A stretch of DNA of 64,000 nucleotides from Vibrio chagasii (GTDB taxonomy: Bacteria > Pseudomonadota > Gammaproteobacteria > Enterobacterales > Vibrionaceae): assembly GCA_041879415.1 (NCBI GenBank), contig CP090852.1, forward strand, positions 1,612,001-1,676,000. The letters run 5' to 3'. Below, one piece after another: positions 15,114 to 24,611 of this stretch; position 1 is the first letter of the stretch, and every line of letters begins with the position of its first letter. The translations under genes and the position numbers were made by a program. The notes beneath the pieces are model-generated. The model saw nothing but the letters and a program-made list of their open reading frames with translations. It did no database searches and was not told the origin of the DNA.

Positions 15114-17486
15114 TTACTTGCTAGCAACGTTGCCTAGCTTCAACCACGTATCGATAACCGTATCTGGGTTTAGGGATACAGAGCTGATGCCTTGTTCCAT
15201 TAACCATTCTGCTAGATCATCATGGTCAGATGGGCCTTGACCACAAATACCTACGTACTTACCGGCTTTAGTTGCTGCATCGATTGCCATTTTCAGCATC
15301 GCTTTCACAGCTGGGTTACGCTCATCGAATAGGTGAGCAACATCACCAGAGTCACGGTCTAGACCAAGCGTTAGCTGAGTCATATCGTTTGAGCCGATAG
15401 AGAATCCATCGAAGTACTTCAAGAACTCTTCAGCCAAAATCGCATTCGACGGTAGCTCACACATCATGATGACTTTCAGACCTTGGTCGCCACGGCGAAG
15501 GTCGAATTTAGCCAGAATGTCGATAACCGAAGCTGCTTCACTTGGCGTACGAACGAACGGGATCATGATTTCAACGTTCTTAAGACCCATTTCGTTGCGA
15601 ACACGTTTGATCGCTTGAGTCTCTAGCTCGAAACAGTCTTCGAATACTGGCGAGATGTAACGAGATGCACCACGGAAGCCCAGCATTGGGTTCTCTTCAT
15701 GTGGTTCGAACTCTTTACCGCCAACTAGGTTGCTGTATTCGTTCGACTTGAAGTCAGACATACGTACGATCACACGCTTAGGCCAGAATGCAGAAGCGAT
15801 GGTCGCGATGCCCTCTGTTAGTTTGCCTACGTAGAAATCGATAGGATCTTTGTAACCACGAATACGCTGTGTAATTTCAGCTTTAAGCTCATCAGACTGA
15901 GCGTCAAAGTTAAGCAGTGCTTTAGGGTGAATACCAATCATCTTATTGATGATGAACTCGAGACGAGCTAGACCAACACCTTCGTTTGGAATCTGCGCGA
16001 AATCGAAAGCACGATCCGGGTTACCCACGTTCATCATCACTTTAGTTGGTAGCAATGGTAGCTCATCAACCTCAGAACGTTTGATTTCGAACTCTAGTTC
16101 ACCTTGGTAGACATAACCGGTTTCACCTTCAGAACACGACACTGTCACGGTCGCGCCGTCTTCAAGGTTGCTTGTTGCACTGCCACAACCAACGATTGCT
16201 GGAATACCTAGCTCACGAGCGATGATTGCAGCGTGACAAGTACGGCCGCCACGGTTGGTAACAATCGCAGAGGCTTTTTTCATAACAGGTTCCCAATCTG
16301 GGTCTGTCATGTCTGTTACCAGCACATCGCCTTCTTGAACCAGTGACATTTGGTCTAGAGAGTCAACTAAACGAACTGGACCAGAGCCGATGCGTTGACC
16401 GATAGCACGGCCTTCAACGAGTACATCTGCCTTGTTATTTAGCTCGTAACGCTCGATAACGTTTTGGTCGCTTTGAGAACATACCGTCTCTGGGCGAGCT
16501 TGAACGATGTAAAGCTTGCCATCGATGCCATCTTTCGCCCACTCAATGTCCATCGGACGTTGGTAGTGCTTCTCAATGATCATCGCTTGTTTTGCTAGCT
16601 CTTTGATCTCTTCGTCGTTCAGTGAGAACTGGTTACGCTCTTGCTCATCTGTATCAATGATGTCGACTTGCTTACCGATCTCTTGGTTGGTTGAGTAGAT
16701 CATCTTGATCAATTTAGAACCAAATGTCTTTTTCACGATAGGCTGGTGGCCTGCTTCTAACATTGGCTTGTGCACGTAGAACTCATCTGGGTTCACAGCA
16801 CCTTGAACCACCATTTCACCTAGGCCCCAAGAAGAGGTGATGAATACGACTTGGTCAAAGCCTGACTCTGTATCAAGAGTGAACATTACACCTGAAGACG
16901 CTTTATCTGAACGAACCATGCGTTGGATACCCGCAGACAATGAAATGCCGCGGTGGTCAAAGCCTTGGTGTACACGGTAAGAGATTGCGCGGTCGTTAAA
17001 CAGTGACGCATAAACGTGCTTAGTCGCCTCAAGTACCGCATCGATACCTTTCACGTTAAGGAAGGTTTCTTGCTGGCCTGCGAAAGAAGCATCTGGAAGG
17101 TCTTCTGCAGTTGCAGATGAACGTACAGCTACAGACAATTCTTCGTTGTCTTCGATTAGCTCACGGTAGTTATCACGGATGTCTTGCTCTAGTGATTCTG
17201 GGAAAGGGGCATCTAGAACCCATTGTCGAATCGTTGCACCTGTCTTACGCAGAGCTTCAACGTCTTCAACATCAAGTTCGTCAAGTAATTGGTGAATGCG
17301 CTCATCAAGACCTTTGTAGTCAAGAAAGTCGTTAAACGCATGAGAGGTGGTAGCAAAACCATTTGGTACAGAAACACCAGCATTGGATAGGTTAGAAACC
17401 ATCTCGCCCAGTGAGGCGTTCTTACCGCCGACTTTGTCGACATCTTCCATGGATAGGCCATTGAACCATAGGGTATTATTTTGCAT
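15114..17486 (-). CDS. ppsA: Phosphoenolpyruvate synthase PpsA
   Basis: Converts pyruvate and ATP to phosphoenolpyruvate, AMP and phosphate, the first step of gluconeogenesis from three-carbon acids. The 790-residue protein has the three family parts in order: ATP-grasp/nucleotide domain (to about 340), the swivelling phosphohistidine domain with GGRTCHAA (His418 as phospho-carrier and Thr416 as regulatory threonine, matching His421 and Thr419 in E. coli), and the PEP/pyruvate barrel with EFIINKMIGIHP and GSNDMTQL. It is divergent from ppsR, whose product phosphorylates that threonine. Confidence 0.97.
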   Translation of the reverse strand: MQNNTLWFNGLSMEDVDKVGGKNASLGEMVSNLSNAGVSVPNGFATTSHAFNDFLDYKGLDERIHQLLDELDVEDVEALRKTGATIRQWVLDAPFPESLEQDIRDNYRELIEDNEELSVAVRSSATAEDLPDASFAGQQETFLNVKGIDAVLEATKHVYASLFNDRAISYRVHQGFDHRGISLSAGIQRMVRSDKASSGVMFTLDTESGFDQVVFITSSWGLGEMVVQGAVNPDEFYVHKPMLEAGHQPIVKKTFGSKLIKMIYSTNQEIGKQVDIIDTDEQERNQFSLNDEEIKELAKQAMIIEKHYQRPMDIEWAKDGIDGKLYIVQARPETVCSQSDQNVIERYELNNKADVLVEGRAIGQRIGSGPVRLVDSLDQMSLVQEGDVLVTDMTDPDWEPVMKKASAIVTNRGGRTCHAAIIARELGIPAIVGCGSATSNLEDGATVTVSCSEGETGYVYQGELEFEIKRSEVDELPLLPTKVMMNVGNPDRAFDFAQIPNEGVGLARLEFIINKMIGIHPKALLNFDAQSDELKAEITQRIRGYKDPIDFYVGKLTEGIATIASAFWPKRVIVRMSDFKSNEYSNLVGGKEFEPHEENPMLGFRGASRYISPVFEDCFELETQAIKRVRNEMGLKNVEIMIPFVRTPSEAASVIDILAKFDLRRGDQGLKVIMMCELPSNAILAEEFLKYFDGFSIGSNDMTQLTLGLDRDSGDVAHLFDERNPAVKAMLKMAIDAATKAGKYVGICGQGPSDHDDLAEWLMEQGISSVSLNPDTVIDTWLKLGNVASK

Positions 17487-17664
17487 TTATTTCTCCAGAA
17501 ACATAGCAAGCATTGTAGGGATTTAAAGGCAAACGATTACGTGTCAGTTTAAAAAAATGTAAATTATTTTTAAAAGCTGTGGGGGACGTAATAGTCAGCA
17601 GGGTTTTGTTATATATATTATGGTTACCATCCTACTCAAAATAATTTTAAACATTAAATAAAAA

Positions 17665-18498
17665 ATGCAAATTGATATTCAAAGTCGTGATGTATTCTAT
17701 GTTTCTGATGGAACGGCCATAACATGTGAGACTTTAGGGCATGTTGTTCTAGGTCAATTTCCCTTCAAAGCTAATGAGAAAACTTTTCCGTTTGTTGAAA
17801 GTGAGGACAAACTTTCTGATTTATTGAAAGAGATCGACACTTCGTATCGTGAGAGTGGTCAGCAACCTTTAGTGTTCTTTTCGATTGTGATTCCTGAAAT
17901 CAAAGCGAAGTTGCTTGAAGCGCCAGCTCATTGCTATGACGTGTTGGAAAGTATTGTTCAGAAGGTACAAGATGACATCCATATGGCACCGACACCTAAG
18001 CTGCAACGCTCACGCAGTGTAAACAAGGACTCGGTGAAGTATTTCGACCGTATTGCCGCAATAGAGTACACGCTTGCGCACGATGATGGCATTACGCTTA
18101 AAGGTTTAGAGGAAGCCGACATCATCTTACTGGGGGTGTCTCGAAGTGGTAAAACCCCAACCAGTTTGTACATGGCGATGCAGTTTGGTCTACGCGTAGC
18201 AAACTATCCATTTATCCATGATGATTTAGCGCGATTAAAGCTGTTGCCTGAGTTTGAGATATACCGACATAAGTTGTTTGGTTTAACCATTGATGCAGAA
18301 AGGCTGACTGAAATCCGCGAGAACCGTTTAGCGGGCAGTGAGTACGCGAGTGACTCACAGTGTTTGTATGAGCTGCAAACCGTAGAGGCGATGTTCCGTA
18401 GAGAGGCAGTGCCGTACATCAATACCTCATCGTTATCAGTAGAAGAAATTTCTACACGCATCCTAGAACGAACAGGCTTGAGACGCAGGTTACTTTGA
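17665..18498 (+). CDS. ppsR: PEP synthase regulatory kinase/pyrophosphorylase PpsR (DUF299)
   Basis: Bifunctional enzyme that inactivates PpsA by ADP-dependent threonine phosphorylation and reactivates it by phosphate-dependent dephosphorylation. The 277-residue protein has the P-loop GVSRSGKT at 157-164 and the family phrases YVSDGTAITCETLGH near the N-terminus and NRLAGSEYAS in the C-terminal part. It is transcribed away from its target gene across 178 bp. The start lacks a strong ribosome site, but the N-terminal homology begins right at the ATG. Confidence 0.95.
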   Translation: MQIDIQSRDVFYVSDGTAITCETLGHVVLGQFPFKANEKTFPFVESEDKLSDLLKEIDTSYRESGQQPLVFFSIVIPEIKAKLLEAPAHCYDVLESIVQKVQDDIHMAPTPKLQRSRSVNKDSVKYFDRIAAIEYTLAHDDGITLKGLEEADIILLGVSRSGKTPTSLYMAMQFGLRVANYPFIHDDLARLKLLPEFEIYRHKLFGLTIDAERLTEIRENRLAGSEYASDSQCLYELQTVEAMFRREAVPYINTSSLSVEEISTRILERTGLRRRLL

Positions 18499-18516
18499 TT
18501 CTAAACGCTGAGAAGT

Positions 18517-18555
18517 GCTCGTTGTTGGTTTTATAGCTTATTACCAACAACGAGC
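18517..18555. terminator. Hairpin between ppsR and the reductase gene
   Basis: GCTCGTTGTTGGT and ACCAACAACGAGC form a perfect 13-bp stem around a 13-nt loop between convergent genes. The T run after it is weak, so termination efficiency is uncertain. Confidence 0.65.
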
Positions 18556-18573
18556 CTTGTTGCTTGGCGAGTA

Positions 18574-19803
18574 TTACCTCATAACAAAGTTTTCATTGTG
18601 CCAATGACTAGGCTTTAATCCTTTACTGACCAATTGTTCTTTCAATGAGTTGAGCATTGGAGTCGGCCCACACCCGAACACTTGGTACATAGATAGTGGC
18701 AAAGATAGCTTCTCGCTAATACCATCAGCAGATAGGCGATCCTGTTCATTGTCTTGTACGTGCAATTGAATGTTCTTACTACCAATTAGTTCAGTTACCT
18801 TTTGAACCATAAGGCGATAAAACTTTCCGCGGCCAACAAAAAATAAGTGAACCTCTTGCTCAGGGCTGGCCGTTGCCTTTATCCAAGAAATAAAAGGTGT
18901 GATGCCTATTCCTCCAGCCAACCATACTTGTGGCTGACTTGGCTTCTTTTTGCGTATGAGTTGCCCATAACCACCATCAACCGTGACCTTCTGGCCTATG
19001 ACCAGTTGTGTTTGTAGGGCTTGAGTATGCTTGCCTAAATTTCGAATAATAAAGCTCAGCTGCTGCTCACACGGGTGAGACGTAATCGTAAAAGGGTGGA
19101 AGTGAGATACTTTATCTAAGTTGAAATCCAGATAAGCAAACTGTCCTACTTGGTAATCAATGCTTTTGGACTCAGCTTCAAGGGTAACCTCTACAGCGTT
19201 GTCTATCGCTTTAATATCGCTGACTGCGTAGGAGCAGAAACTTCGTTTCTTAAAGATGGCTTTGTAAACCCAACTTACAATCCCGATAGTGGAAACGAAC
19301 AGCAGAGTGATACCCGTTACGCTGGTCAGGCTAAATGGCACATCTGAAAAGAATGTATGATAAACCGAGATGATGAAAATTGGCCCCATTAGCATATGTG
19401 TGTAATACCAAATTCGGTAAGGGATCTGGCGGATCATGCTAATACCGCCTAATAAGATCAGGCCATACATAGCCCATTGCCCAACTTCCTCTCCAAAATC
19501 AGCAAAGGTTGGATCAATACCATTACCAGCAGGGCCAGGAACCAATAACCAGTGGAAGCTAGCACCAAGCACACCTGAAATACCTAACCATTTGTGCCAA
19601 ACATAAGCCTTATCTATCCCACCAATTAGACGATCTAGCCATTTAGTACGGCAGCTAATGAGCATTGCCGCAGCCATACTGAGCATGGAGATGGCGGCAA
19701 AAAATGCTGGGACTTTTCGAGCCAACCCGAGATTGACAGGCAATATAAACCAGACAGACAGTGATACAAATAAGGTTAGCAGTGTGGTTTTAAAAGTATT
19801 CAT
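18574..19803 (-). CDS. Ferric-reductase-like transmembrane flavoprotein
   Basis: A 409-residue protein with an N-terminal ferric-reductase-type membrane domain of about six helices (1-190) and a cytoplasmic ferredoxin-NADP reductase module: FAD segment HFHPFTITSHP and nucleotide segment WLAGGIGITPFISW. Histidines in WHKWLGISGV and HWLL suit haem ligation. Such proteins pass electrons from NAD(P)H across the membrane; the acceptor (ferric iron, oxygen or a partner) is unknown. I start at the ATG at 19803; a TTG five codons earlier is less likely. Confidence 0.82.
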   Translation of the reverse strand: MNTFKTTLLTLFVSLSVWFILPVNLGLARKVPAFFAAISMLSMAAAMLISCRTKWLDRLIGGIDKAYVWHKWLGISGVLGASFHWLLVPGPAGNGIDPTFADFGEEVGQWAMYGLILLGGISMIRQIPYRIWYYTHMLMGPIFIISVYHTFFSDVPFSLTSVTGITLLFVSTIGIVSWVYKAIFKKRSFCSYAVSDIKAIDNAVEVTLEAESKSIDYQVGQFAYLDFNLDKVSHFHPFTITSHPCEQQLSFIIRNLGKHTQALQTQLVIGQKVTVDGGYGQLIRKKKPSQPQVWLAGGIGITPFISWIKATASPEQEVHLFFVGRGKFYRLMVQKVTELIGSKNIQLHVQDNEQDRLSADGISEKLSLPLSMYQVFGCGPTPMLNSLKEQLVSKGLKPSHWHNENFVMR

Positions 19804-19957
19804 ACAGGACTCTAGCAATACAGGAATATCTATATCGTACGAGTGTCAGTATGAATGAAGTGTGAATGGTATTGTTGGAATTGATTAAGATAGGAAATAG
19901 AACGGTATAGAAGCTAAAAGCTGAACACAGCCTTTAGCTTCTTTAAGGAAAAGCGCG

Positions 19958-20590
19958 CTAGCGAAGCAGAGACAGCTTTAGCGTTTCGCTTTGCTTCTCT
20001 AACCAACGCTCTAGCGCTGGTGGCCATGTAATGCTTGGCTCAACGCAGAAGCCACGTAGCATAGAGAAGTAAACGGCTTGGTCGATAAGAGGCAGCGAAG
20101 ACTCACCGTTTTCTAAGTTCAGTAGTAGCTCTGCATCTTTCAGAAGCGGGTTAATCTGTTCAACAAACTGTGGTGTTTGCTCAATCAGCTTGTCGAAGTT
20201 GAGTTCTTCGGTTTCTTTGGCTGCGCGCCATGCTTCTTTGCTTGCTGGTGATTGATACTCGGCAAGGTCCAATTTCCACCAACGTGGTAGACCAATGCGC
20301 TGGCTTAGCGGGAATGCGCGAGTTTGGAACAGGGTTACTTGCTCTGATGGCTCACGCTGCTCGTCGCTTGATTTTAGGTCCATGAAGTACGCAATGATAT
20401 CTAGGCTTTCCGCCATGATAGAACCATCGTCTTTTTGTAATACAGGTACCATCTTTTTACCGATTAAATCGATAAGGGTTTGGGCATCATCATAATCCAC
20501 AGAAACAAGTTCGATGTTTAAGCCTAGAGATTGAGCAATGTAGGCGACTCGTGCACAGAAAGGGCAGTGGTCGTAAATATAAAGCTTCAT
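19958..20590 (-). CDS. grxB: Glutaredoxin 2 (GrxB)
   Basis: GST-like glutaredoxin that reduces disulfides with glutathione. The 210-residue protein opens MKLYIYDHCPFC with the CPFC active site at 9-12, followed by the thioredoxin-fold phrase KMVPVL and a helical C-terminal GST-like domain; E. coli GrxB has 215 residues. The start at 20590 follows GAGGGAAGC; the 23 codons readable upstream have no counterpart in the family. Confidence 0.92.
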   Translation of the reverse strand: MKLYIYDHCPFCARVAYIAQSLGLNIELVSVDYDDAQTLIDLIGKKMVPVLQKDDGSIMAESLDIIAYFMDLKSSDEQREPSEQVTLFQTRAFPLSQRIGLPRWWKLDLAEYQSPASKEAWRAAKETEELNFDKLIEQTPQFVEQINPLLKDAELLLNLENGESSLPLIDQAVYFSMLRGFCVEPSITWPPALERWLEKQSETLKLSLLR

Positions 20591-20798
20591 AGCTTCCCTC
20601 AGTTCATGGTCATTGTAAGCATAAGATGATGCTAATGTACCAGAAACTTCTGTAAACACTAAACATCAATAAAGAGTGCGTATTCACAGGCAATAAGTGC
20701 TTGGTGTCGTTACGCTTTGATTCATTCTATTGTCTGCCGGATTTGACTTTGCTGCAATGACTAAACCTGTGGAGAGCTTGGCGGGGAGTAGCAGATAC

Positions 20799-20855
20799 AA
20801 AAAAGGCCCTGGCTGTTCACTCTAATGCAGAAGAGTAAAGCAGCCAAGGCCTCAA
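20799..20855 (-). terminator. Terminator of the 52-residue small gene
   Basis: Read on the minus strand, AGGCCTTGGCTG pairs with CAGCCAGGGCCT (one mismatch) around a loop that itself contains an ACTC/GAGT stem, and six T residues follow. It lies about 50 bp past the stop of the small ORF at 20904-21062. Confidence 0.8.
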
Positions 20856-20903
20856 TTTTGTTACCTTTAGCAGAGTGACTACTAAAAGAGCAGAGCGGTT
20901 AGA

Positions 20904-21062
20904 CTATGCTTTTTTAAGATCTTGCATTGGGTAAGTAAGCGGCATTGCGCCTTCTACTGTTGTAACGTGAACGTAGTAACCACCAGCACTTAGACCAGTT
21001 ACTACCATTTCACCAAGTTCAACACCTTTTGTTGCTACAACGCGATCATCAACTGAAAACAC
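20904..21062 (-). CDS. Small conserved-looking protein of 52 residues
   Basis: A GTG start (complement at 21060-21062) follows AAGGTG at good spacing and opens a frame beginning VFSVDDRVVATKGVELGEMV and ending YPMQDLKKA. The content (alternating beta strands, GLSAGGYYVHV, no low-complexity) and a dedicated downstream terminator support it as a real gene. The pattern could be a small SH3-like or KOW-like beta barrel, as its start (DDRVVAT.G...G..) suggests, but I cannot name a family. It is monocistronic and leftward, with its promoter probably in 21063-21226. Confidence 0.7.
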   Translation of the reverse strand: MFSVDDRVVATKGVELGEMVVTGLSAGGYYVHVTTVEGAMPLTYPMQDLKKA

Positions 21063-21226
21063 TTTACACACCTTCAATAAATTAAATAAATACGATAGAT
21101 ATCGAACGCGGATTTAATCAGATAGCCCTCTGATCAACTAATCCGGTTATTTGTCGTAAGGATTAAATTTAGTTATGTATAAACTGATATGTGATTAAAA
21201 TCAGTGTGTTAGCTTAATGAGCTGTA

Positions 21227-22207
21227 TTATTTATCTGCAGGATAAACGACACCAACCTGTTGACGCATCTTAGTAATTAGCTTGGCAACGGTTAATGCGC
21301 GCTGTTTTGCATCGGTTTGTGTGGTGTGATCGCCACCAATGCAATCAGCAAAGGCTTGCGCTTCGTAACTCATTGAGTTTTCGCTTTGCACTTGAGTGAG
21401 ATTTTCAATGCTGCCATCACGGTAGCGGATCTTAACGTCGGTGCATTCTGCGATGTGATCAATGATGATCGCACCTTGCTCCCCTTGGATCTCACTCGAT
21501 GCGTAAGAGTCACTGACCTTAGAGTGTGCAAGGGTCACGTCAAACTCGGGGTATTGGAAGATGGCACAGCCATGCGCATCAACGCCAGACTCCAGTAACT
21601 TTGCAGAGGCCTGCGCGTTTTCAGGTTCACCAAATAGCGCTACCGTTGCTGCAACGCAATAAAAGCCGATGTCGACCAATGAGCCATTTGAGAAAGCCGG
21701 GTTGAAAGTGTTTGGGTTTTCACCATTTAAGTACTTCTGATAACGCGATGAATATTGGCAGTAGTTGATGTGCGCTTTATGTACCTTGCCGATTTTCTCT
21801 AGCCCAAGTTGGACTTGTTTAAAGTTAGGCAGGAATTGAGATTTGTACGCTTCAAACAGTACCACACCGTTTTTCTCTGCAACTTCAAACATGCGTGTTG
21901 CTTCAACGATATTCGATGCAACAGGCTTCTCACAGATGACGTGCTTACCATGTTCCATCATCAGAATCGACTGCTCACAGTGCAGCGAATTAGGGGAGGC
22001 GATGTACACCGCTTCAACCGTACTGTCGTTGGCTAACGCGTCGAGTGAGTCATATGTGGTTTCAACAGCGAATTCTTGTGCGAACTGTGCCGCGCTGTCT
22101 AGGTTACGTGAATAAACTGCAGTCAACTGCATTGATTGCGATTCATGTGCAGCTTGAACGAATTTTTGTGTAATCCAATTGGTTCCAATTACAGCGAACT
22201 TAATCAT
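21227..22207 (-). CDS. Gfo/Idh/MocA-family NAD(P)-dependent oxidoreductase
   Basis: A 326-residue two-domain dehydrogenase: Rossmann half opening FAVIGTNWITQKFVQAA, the family motif CEKPVASN near residue 94, and a C-terminal substrate half with an ESGVDAHGCAIFQYP segment. Members oxidise or reduce sugars, inositols or related polyols; the substrate is not evident. The glycine motif is G-T-N-W rather than G-x-G-x-x-G, common in this family. It stands alone, with divergent transcription from the GNAT gene. Confidence 0.85.
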   Translation of the reverse strand: MIKFAVIGTNWITQKFVQAAHESQSMQLTAVYSRNLDSAAQFAQEFAVETTYDSLDALANDSTVEAVYIASPNSLHCEQSILMMEHGKHVICEKPVASNIVEATRMFEVAEKNGVVLFEAYKSQFLPNFKQVQLGLEKIGKVHKAHINYCQYSSRYQKYLNGENPNTFNPAFSNGSLVDIGFYCVAATVALFGEPENAQASAKLLESGVDAHGCAIFQYPEFDVTLAHSKVSDSYASSEIQGEQGAIIIDHIAECTDVKIRYRDGSIENLTQVQSENSMSYEAQAFADCIGGDHTTQTDAKQRALTVAKLITKMRQQVGVVYPADK

Positions 22208-22409
22208 AGTGGTATCCGATACTTAGGGTCTGCGAAGATAGTAGCACTCAAAGGTAGGTGTTGTGTTCGAGATTTGCGGAACAATTTCCTTAAACTTAGT
22301 GCCTAATATTAAAGGTAATCTTCTGTCGAAGGGCTGAGTAGCCCAGTGGGACGGTGCACATCTAAGGCATTTTTGCTAAGGTGTTATTGAATTCAAACTA
22401 GGTGATGAT

Positions 22410-22892
22410 ATGCAAATTCGGACTGCGAAGGTAACTGACATTAACGCGATTTTAGCGCTCTCTGATCAGATCAATCGTCAACATCATCTTGGTGCGCCTA
22501 TGGTTTTTGCGTCGCCATCACAGAGCAATGCAGACAGTGAGGAGTACTGGCTGGGCTTAATGATTGACCCGGCTGGGGCCTTCTTTGTTGCTGTTGAACA
22601 GGATGAAGTGATTGGCTTTCTTGCGGGGAAGGTGACGCAGAATAAAGGGGTGAGCTTTATCCAGTCACACAAGGTAGCAAGAGTGAACACTATTGTGGTG
22701 AATGACCAAATTCAGAGTAAAGGCGTGGGTCGAGCACTGATGAAGTCATTCAATCAGTGGGCGCAAGCTCAGGGAGCGATAGAGTTAAGATTAGAGGTGA
22801 TGGAGTTTAATCAACAAGCTCAGAGCTTTTATGAGTCGCTAGGAATGGAGACTCAGTCTCGAATCATGTCGATGCGTTTTGAGGAGATATAA
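22410..22892 (+). CDS. GNAT-family N-acetyltransferase
   Basis: A 160-residue acetyl-CoA-dependent acyltransferase. The coenzyme A-binding loop is VNDQIQSKGVGRALMKSF near residues 97-114, after the central strand VNTIVV, and the C-terminal part has the common FYESLGME phrase. The start follows AGGTGATGAT. The next gene begins two bases after the stop, so the two are co-transcribed, but no functional link to the L,D-transpeptidase-fold protein is established. The substrate is unknown. Confidence 0.85.
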   Translation: MQIRTAKVTDINAILALSDQINRQHHLGAPMVFASPSQSNADSEEYWLGLMIDPAGAFFVAVEQDEVIGFLAGKVTQNKGVSFIQSHKVARVNTIVVNDQIQSKGVGRALMKSFNQWAQAQGAIELRLEVMEFNQQAQSFYESLGMETQSRIMSMRFEEI

Positions 22893-22894
22893 GG

Positions 22895-23674
22895 GTGCGT
22901 CCGTTTTTACCGTTATCACTGTGCTTATTGTTGATGAGCCCGCTCGCACACGCCGAGAAGGTCGTTGTTGAGAAAATAGTGTCTGACGCTACCGCTATTG
23001 AAACCATTGTCTTTGAGTCAGCACCAGCTCATTCACAACGCATCTCTACTTCCTCTCCTGACTCTGCTAGCACTTCAAAATCAAAGCATGTGATTGATGT
23101 GGATGAGGCACTGGGTGATGGCCAACCCACTCAAATTGCTCAGCTGGCACAAGGCTCATCGCAACGCTCACCTAAAGCTTCTGCCCAAGCTTCATTATTA
23201 GAACCCTACATGGCGCCAGACTCTTTTTCTGAAATCGATCCTCTGTTGCAAGTCGTGACCTTAGTGAAAGTCGATAAATCGAAACGCAGAATGTACTTAC
23301 TTAAAGGGGATGAGGTGGTACAAGAGTTTCGTATCGCTTTGGGCAAGGAACCGAAAGGGCATAAACGCTTTGAAGGGGATAACCGAACGCCAGAAGGGGA
23401 GTATACGCTCGACTATATCATGGAGCGCTCTGAGTTTTACCGTTCGGTGCACATCAACTATCCGCGCTCTTCTGATAGACAGTGGGCTGAAGAGAATGAT
23501 GTTGACCCAGGTGGTAACATCAAAATTCATGGTATTAAAAACGGTGAGCGTCGTTCGCCAGGTTTTATCCAAAGTTTCGATTGGACAGATGGCTGTATCG
23601 CATTGACTAACCAAGATATGGATGAGTTTATTCAACTGGTTAAAATGGGCACCCCGATTCACATCGAATGGTAG
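22895..23674 (+). CDS. Exported YkuD-fold L,D-transpeptidase-like protein
   Basis: A 259-residue periplasmic protein with a signal peptide (1-20, ending LAHA), a Ser/Thr/Ala-rich linker (40-115) and a YkuD catalytic domain (about 120-259). The catalytic set is visible: His212 in IKIHGIK and Cys234 in WTDGCIALTN. Enzymes of this fold cross-link peptidoglycan through meso-diaminopimelate or attach lipoproteins to it. The GTG start at 22895 follows GAGGAG at 22881-22886 and lies two bases after the acetyltransferase stop. Confidence 0.88.
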   Translation: MRPFLPLSLCLLLMSPLAHAEKVVVEKIVSDATAIETIVFESAPAHSQRISTSSPDSASTSKSKHVIDVDEALGDGQPTQIAQLAQGSSQRSPKASAQASLLEPYMAPDSFSEIDPLLQVVTLVKVDKSKRRMYLLKGDEVVQEFRIALGKEPKGHKRFEGDNRTPEGEYTLDYIMERSEFYRSVHINYPRSSDRQWAEENDVDPGGNIKIHGIKNGERRSPGFIQSFDWTDGCIALTNQDMDEFIQLVKMGTPIHIEW

Positions 23675-23714
23675 GCTTTGGTACCCATTTTCCTTTCAGA
23701 AATTCGACAGCTCG

Positions 23715-24452
23715 TTACAACAGAACTCGACCTGCACTGAAAAACGCAATTACGATAAGCAGTCCGATAGTGACAGGCTTAAATTTCTCGCCACCAAACC
23801 TTTCGAACAGTTTTGAACCCACATAGCCACCAAACATACTGCTCGGTAACAGTGCCAGTGTAAGCCATACCACATCACGGTCGACGAGCCCAGCAATGGA
23901 TGCAGAAACAAAGGCACTCGAATCAGCCAATACAAAGAACGCAATCAATCCAGCTCTGGCGATATGCGGAGCCACAGGGCTCGCCAATGCGTGGGTGCCA
24001 ATAGGTGGGCCAGACATAGAGGCCGCACCATTCATTATTCCAGCAAGACTTCCTAGGATATAGGGAGCAAATCTCGGTTCACTTTTATATTGAAAGCCTC
24101 GGTAGATCATAAGTGCAGACGCGAAGATAAAGGCGCTGATGATCAAGATAATGGTGTCTTGGCTAACTGATTTGAGTAAAAGCAGGCCAACAGGTGTGAA
24201 CACAAGGCAAGGGATAAATACCTTGGCTACCCAGCGCCAATTGACATGTTTTTTGACCTTAGGCAGTAATTGAACGTTACCAAGTAGGTCGATAAGCATG
24301 AACACAGGGACAAGCTCTATAACCGGTACGAACAACGCACTTAAAGGCAATGCGACTAAGGTGAACCCGAAGCCTGAGAAGCCACGAACGATCGCGGCAA
24401 AAATGAAGATTGCACCCAAAATTGGGAAAGTTGGACTAAAGATGAGATCCAT
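23715..24452 (-). CDS. TauE/SafE-family membrane permease
   Basis: A 245-residue protein with about eight hydrophobic helices and the family phrases GFSGFGFTLVALPL near residue 25 and GIMNGAASMSGPPIG in the second half, the paired inverted repeats of the TauE/SafE (DUF81) group. Members have been linked to export of sulfite, sulfoacetate or other anions; the substrate here is not indicated. It is downstream of and co-oriented with the glycerophosphodiesterase, across 159 bp. Confidence 0.87.
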   Translation of the reverse strand: MDLIFSPTFPILGAIFIFAAIVRGFSGFGFTLVALPLSALFVPVIELVPVFMLIDLLGNVQLLPKVKKHVNWRWVAKVFIPCLVFTPVGLLLLKSVSQDTIILIISAFIFASALMIYRGFQYKSEPRFAPYILGSLAGIMNGAASMSGPPIGTHALASPVAPHIARAGLIAFFVLADSSAFVSASIAGLVDRDVVWLTLALLPSSMFGGYVGSKLFERFGGEKFKPVTIGLLIVIAFFSAGRVLL

Positions 24453-24611
24453 AAATTAAGTAACCAATAAAGCTGCCTAAATAGTGCGAGCTAATGAAAC
24501 CAAGTGAGCAGCGGAATGTACTCCTACTCACTTGTGTTTGCTACTTAATTTTGAGGTTTATCGAGGTAAATTTTAACGCTTTAAACGTTTACTATTTTGG
24601 TATTTACCCGG

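Noticed and set aside
22331..22344. GGGCT/AGCCC hairpin before the GNAT gene as riboswitch or attenuator
   Set aside because: A single 5-bp stem with no larger conserved structure or T tract; not enough to support a regulatory RNA.
24501..24534. CAAGTGAG/CTCACTTG inverted repeat as terminator of the glycerophosphodiesterase gene
   Set aside because: The stem is 8 bp with an 18-nt loop and no T tract on either strand; left unassigned.
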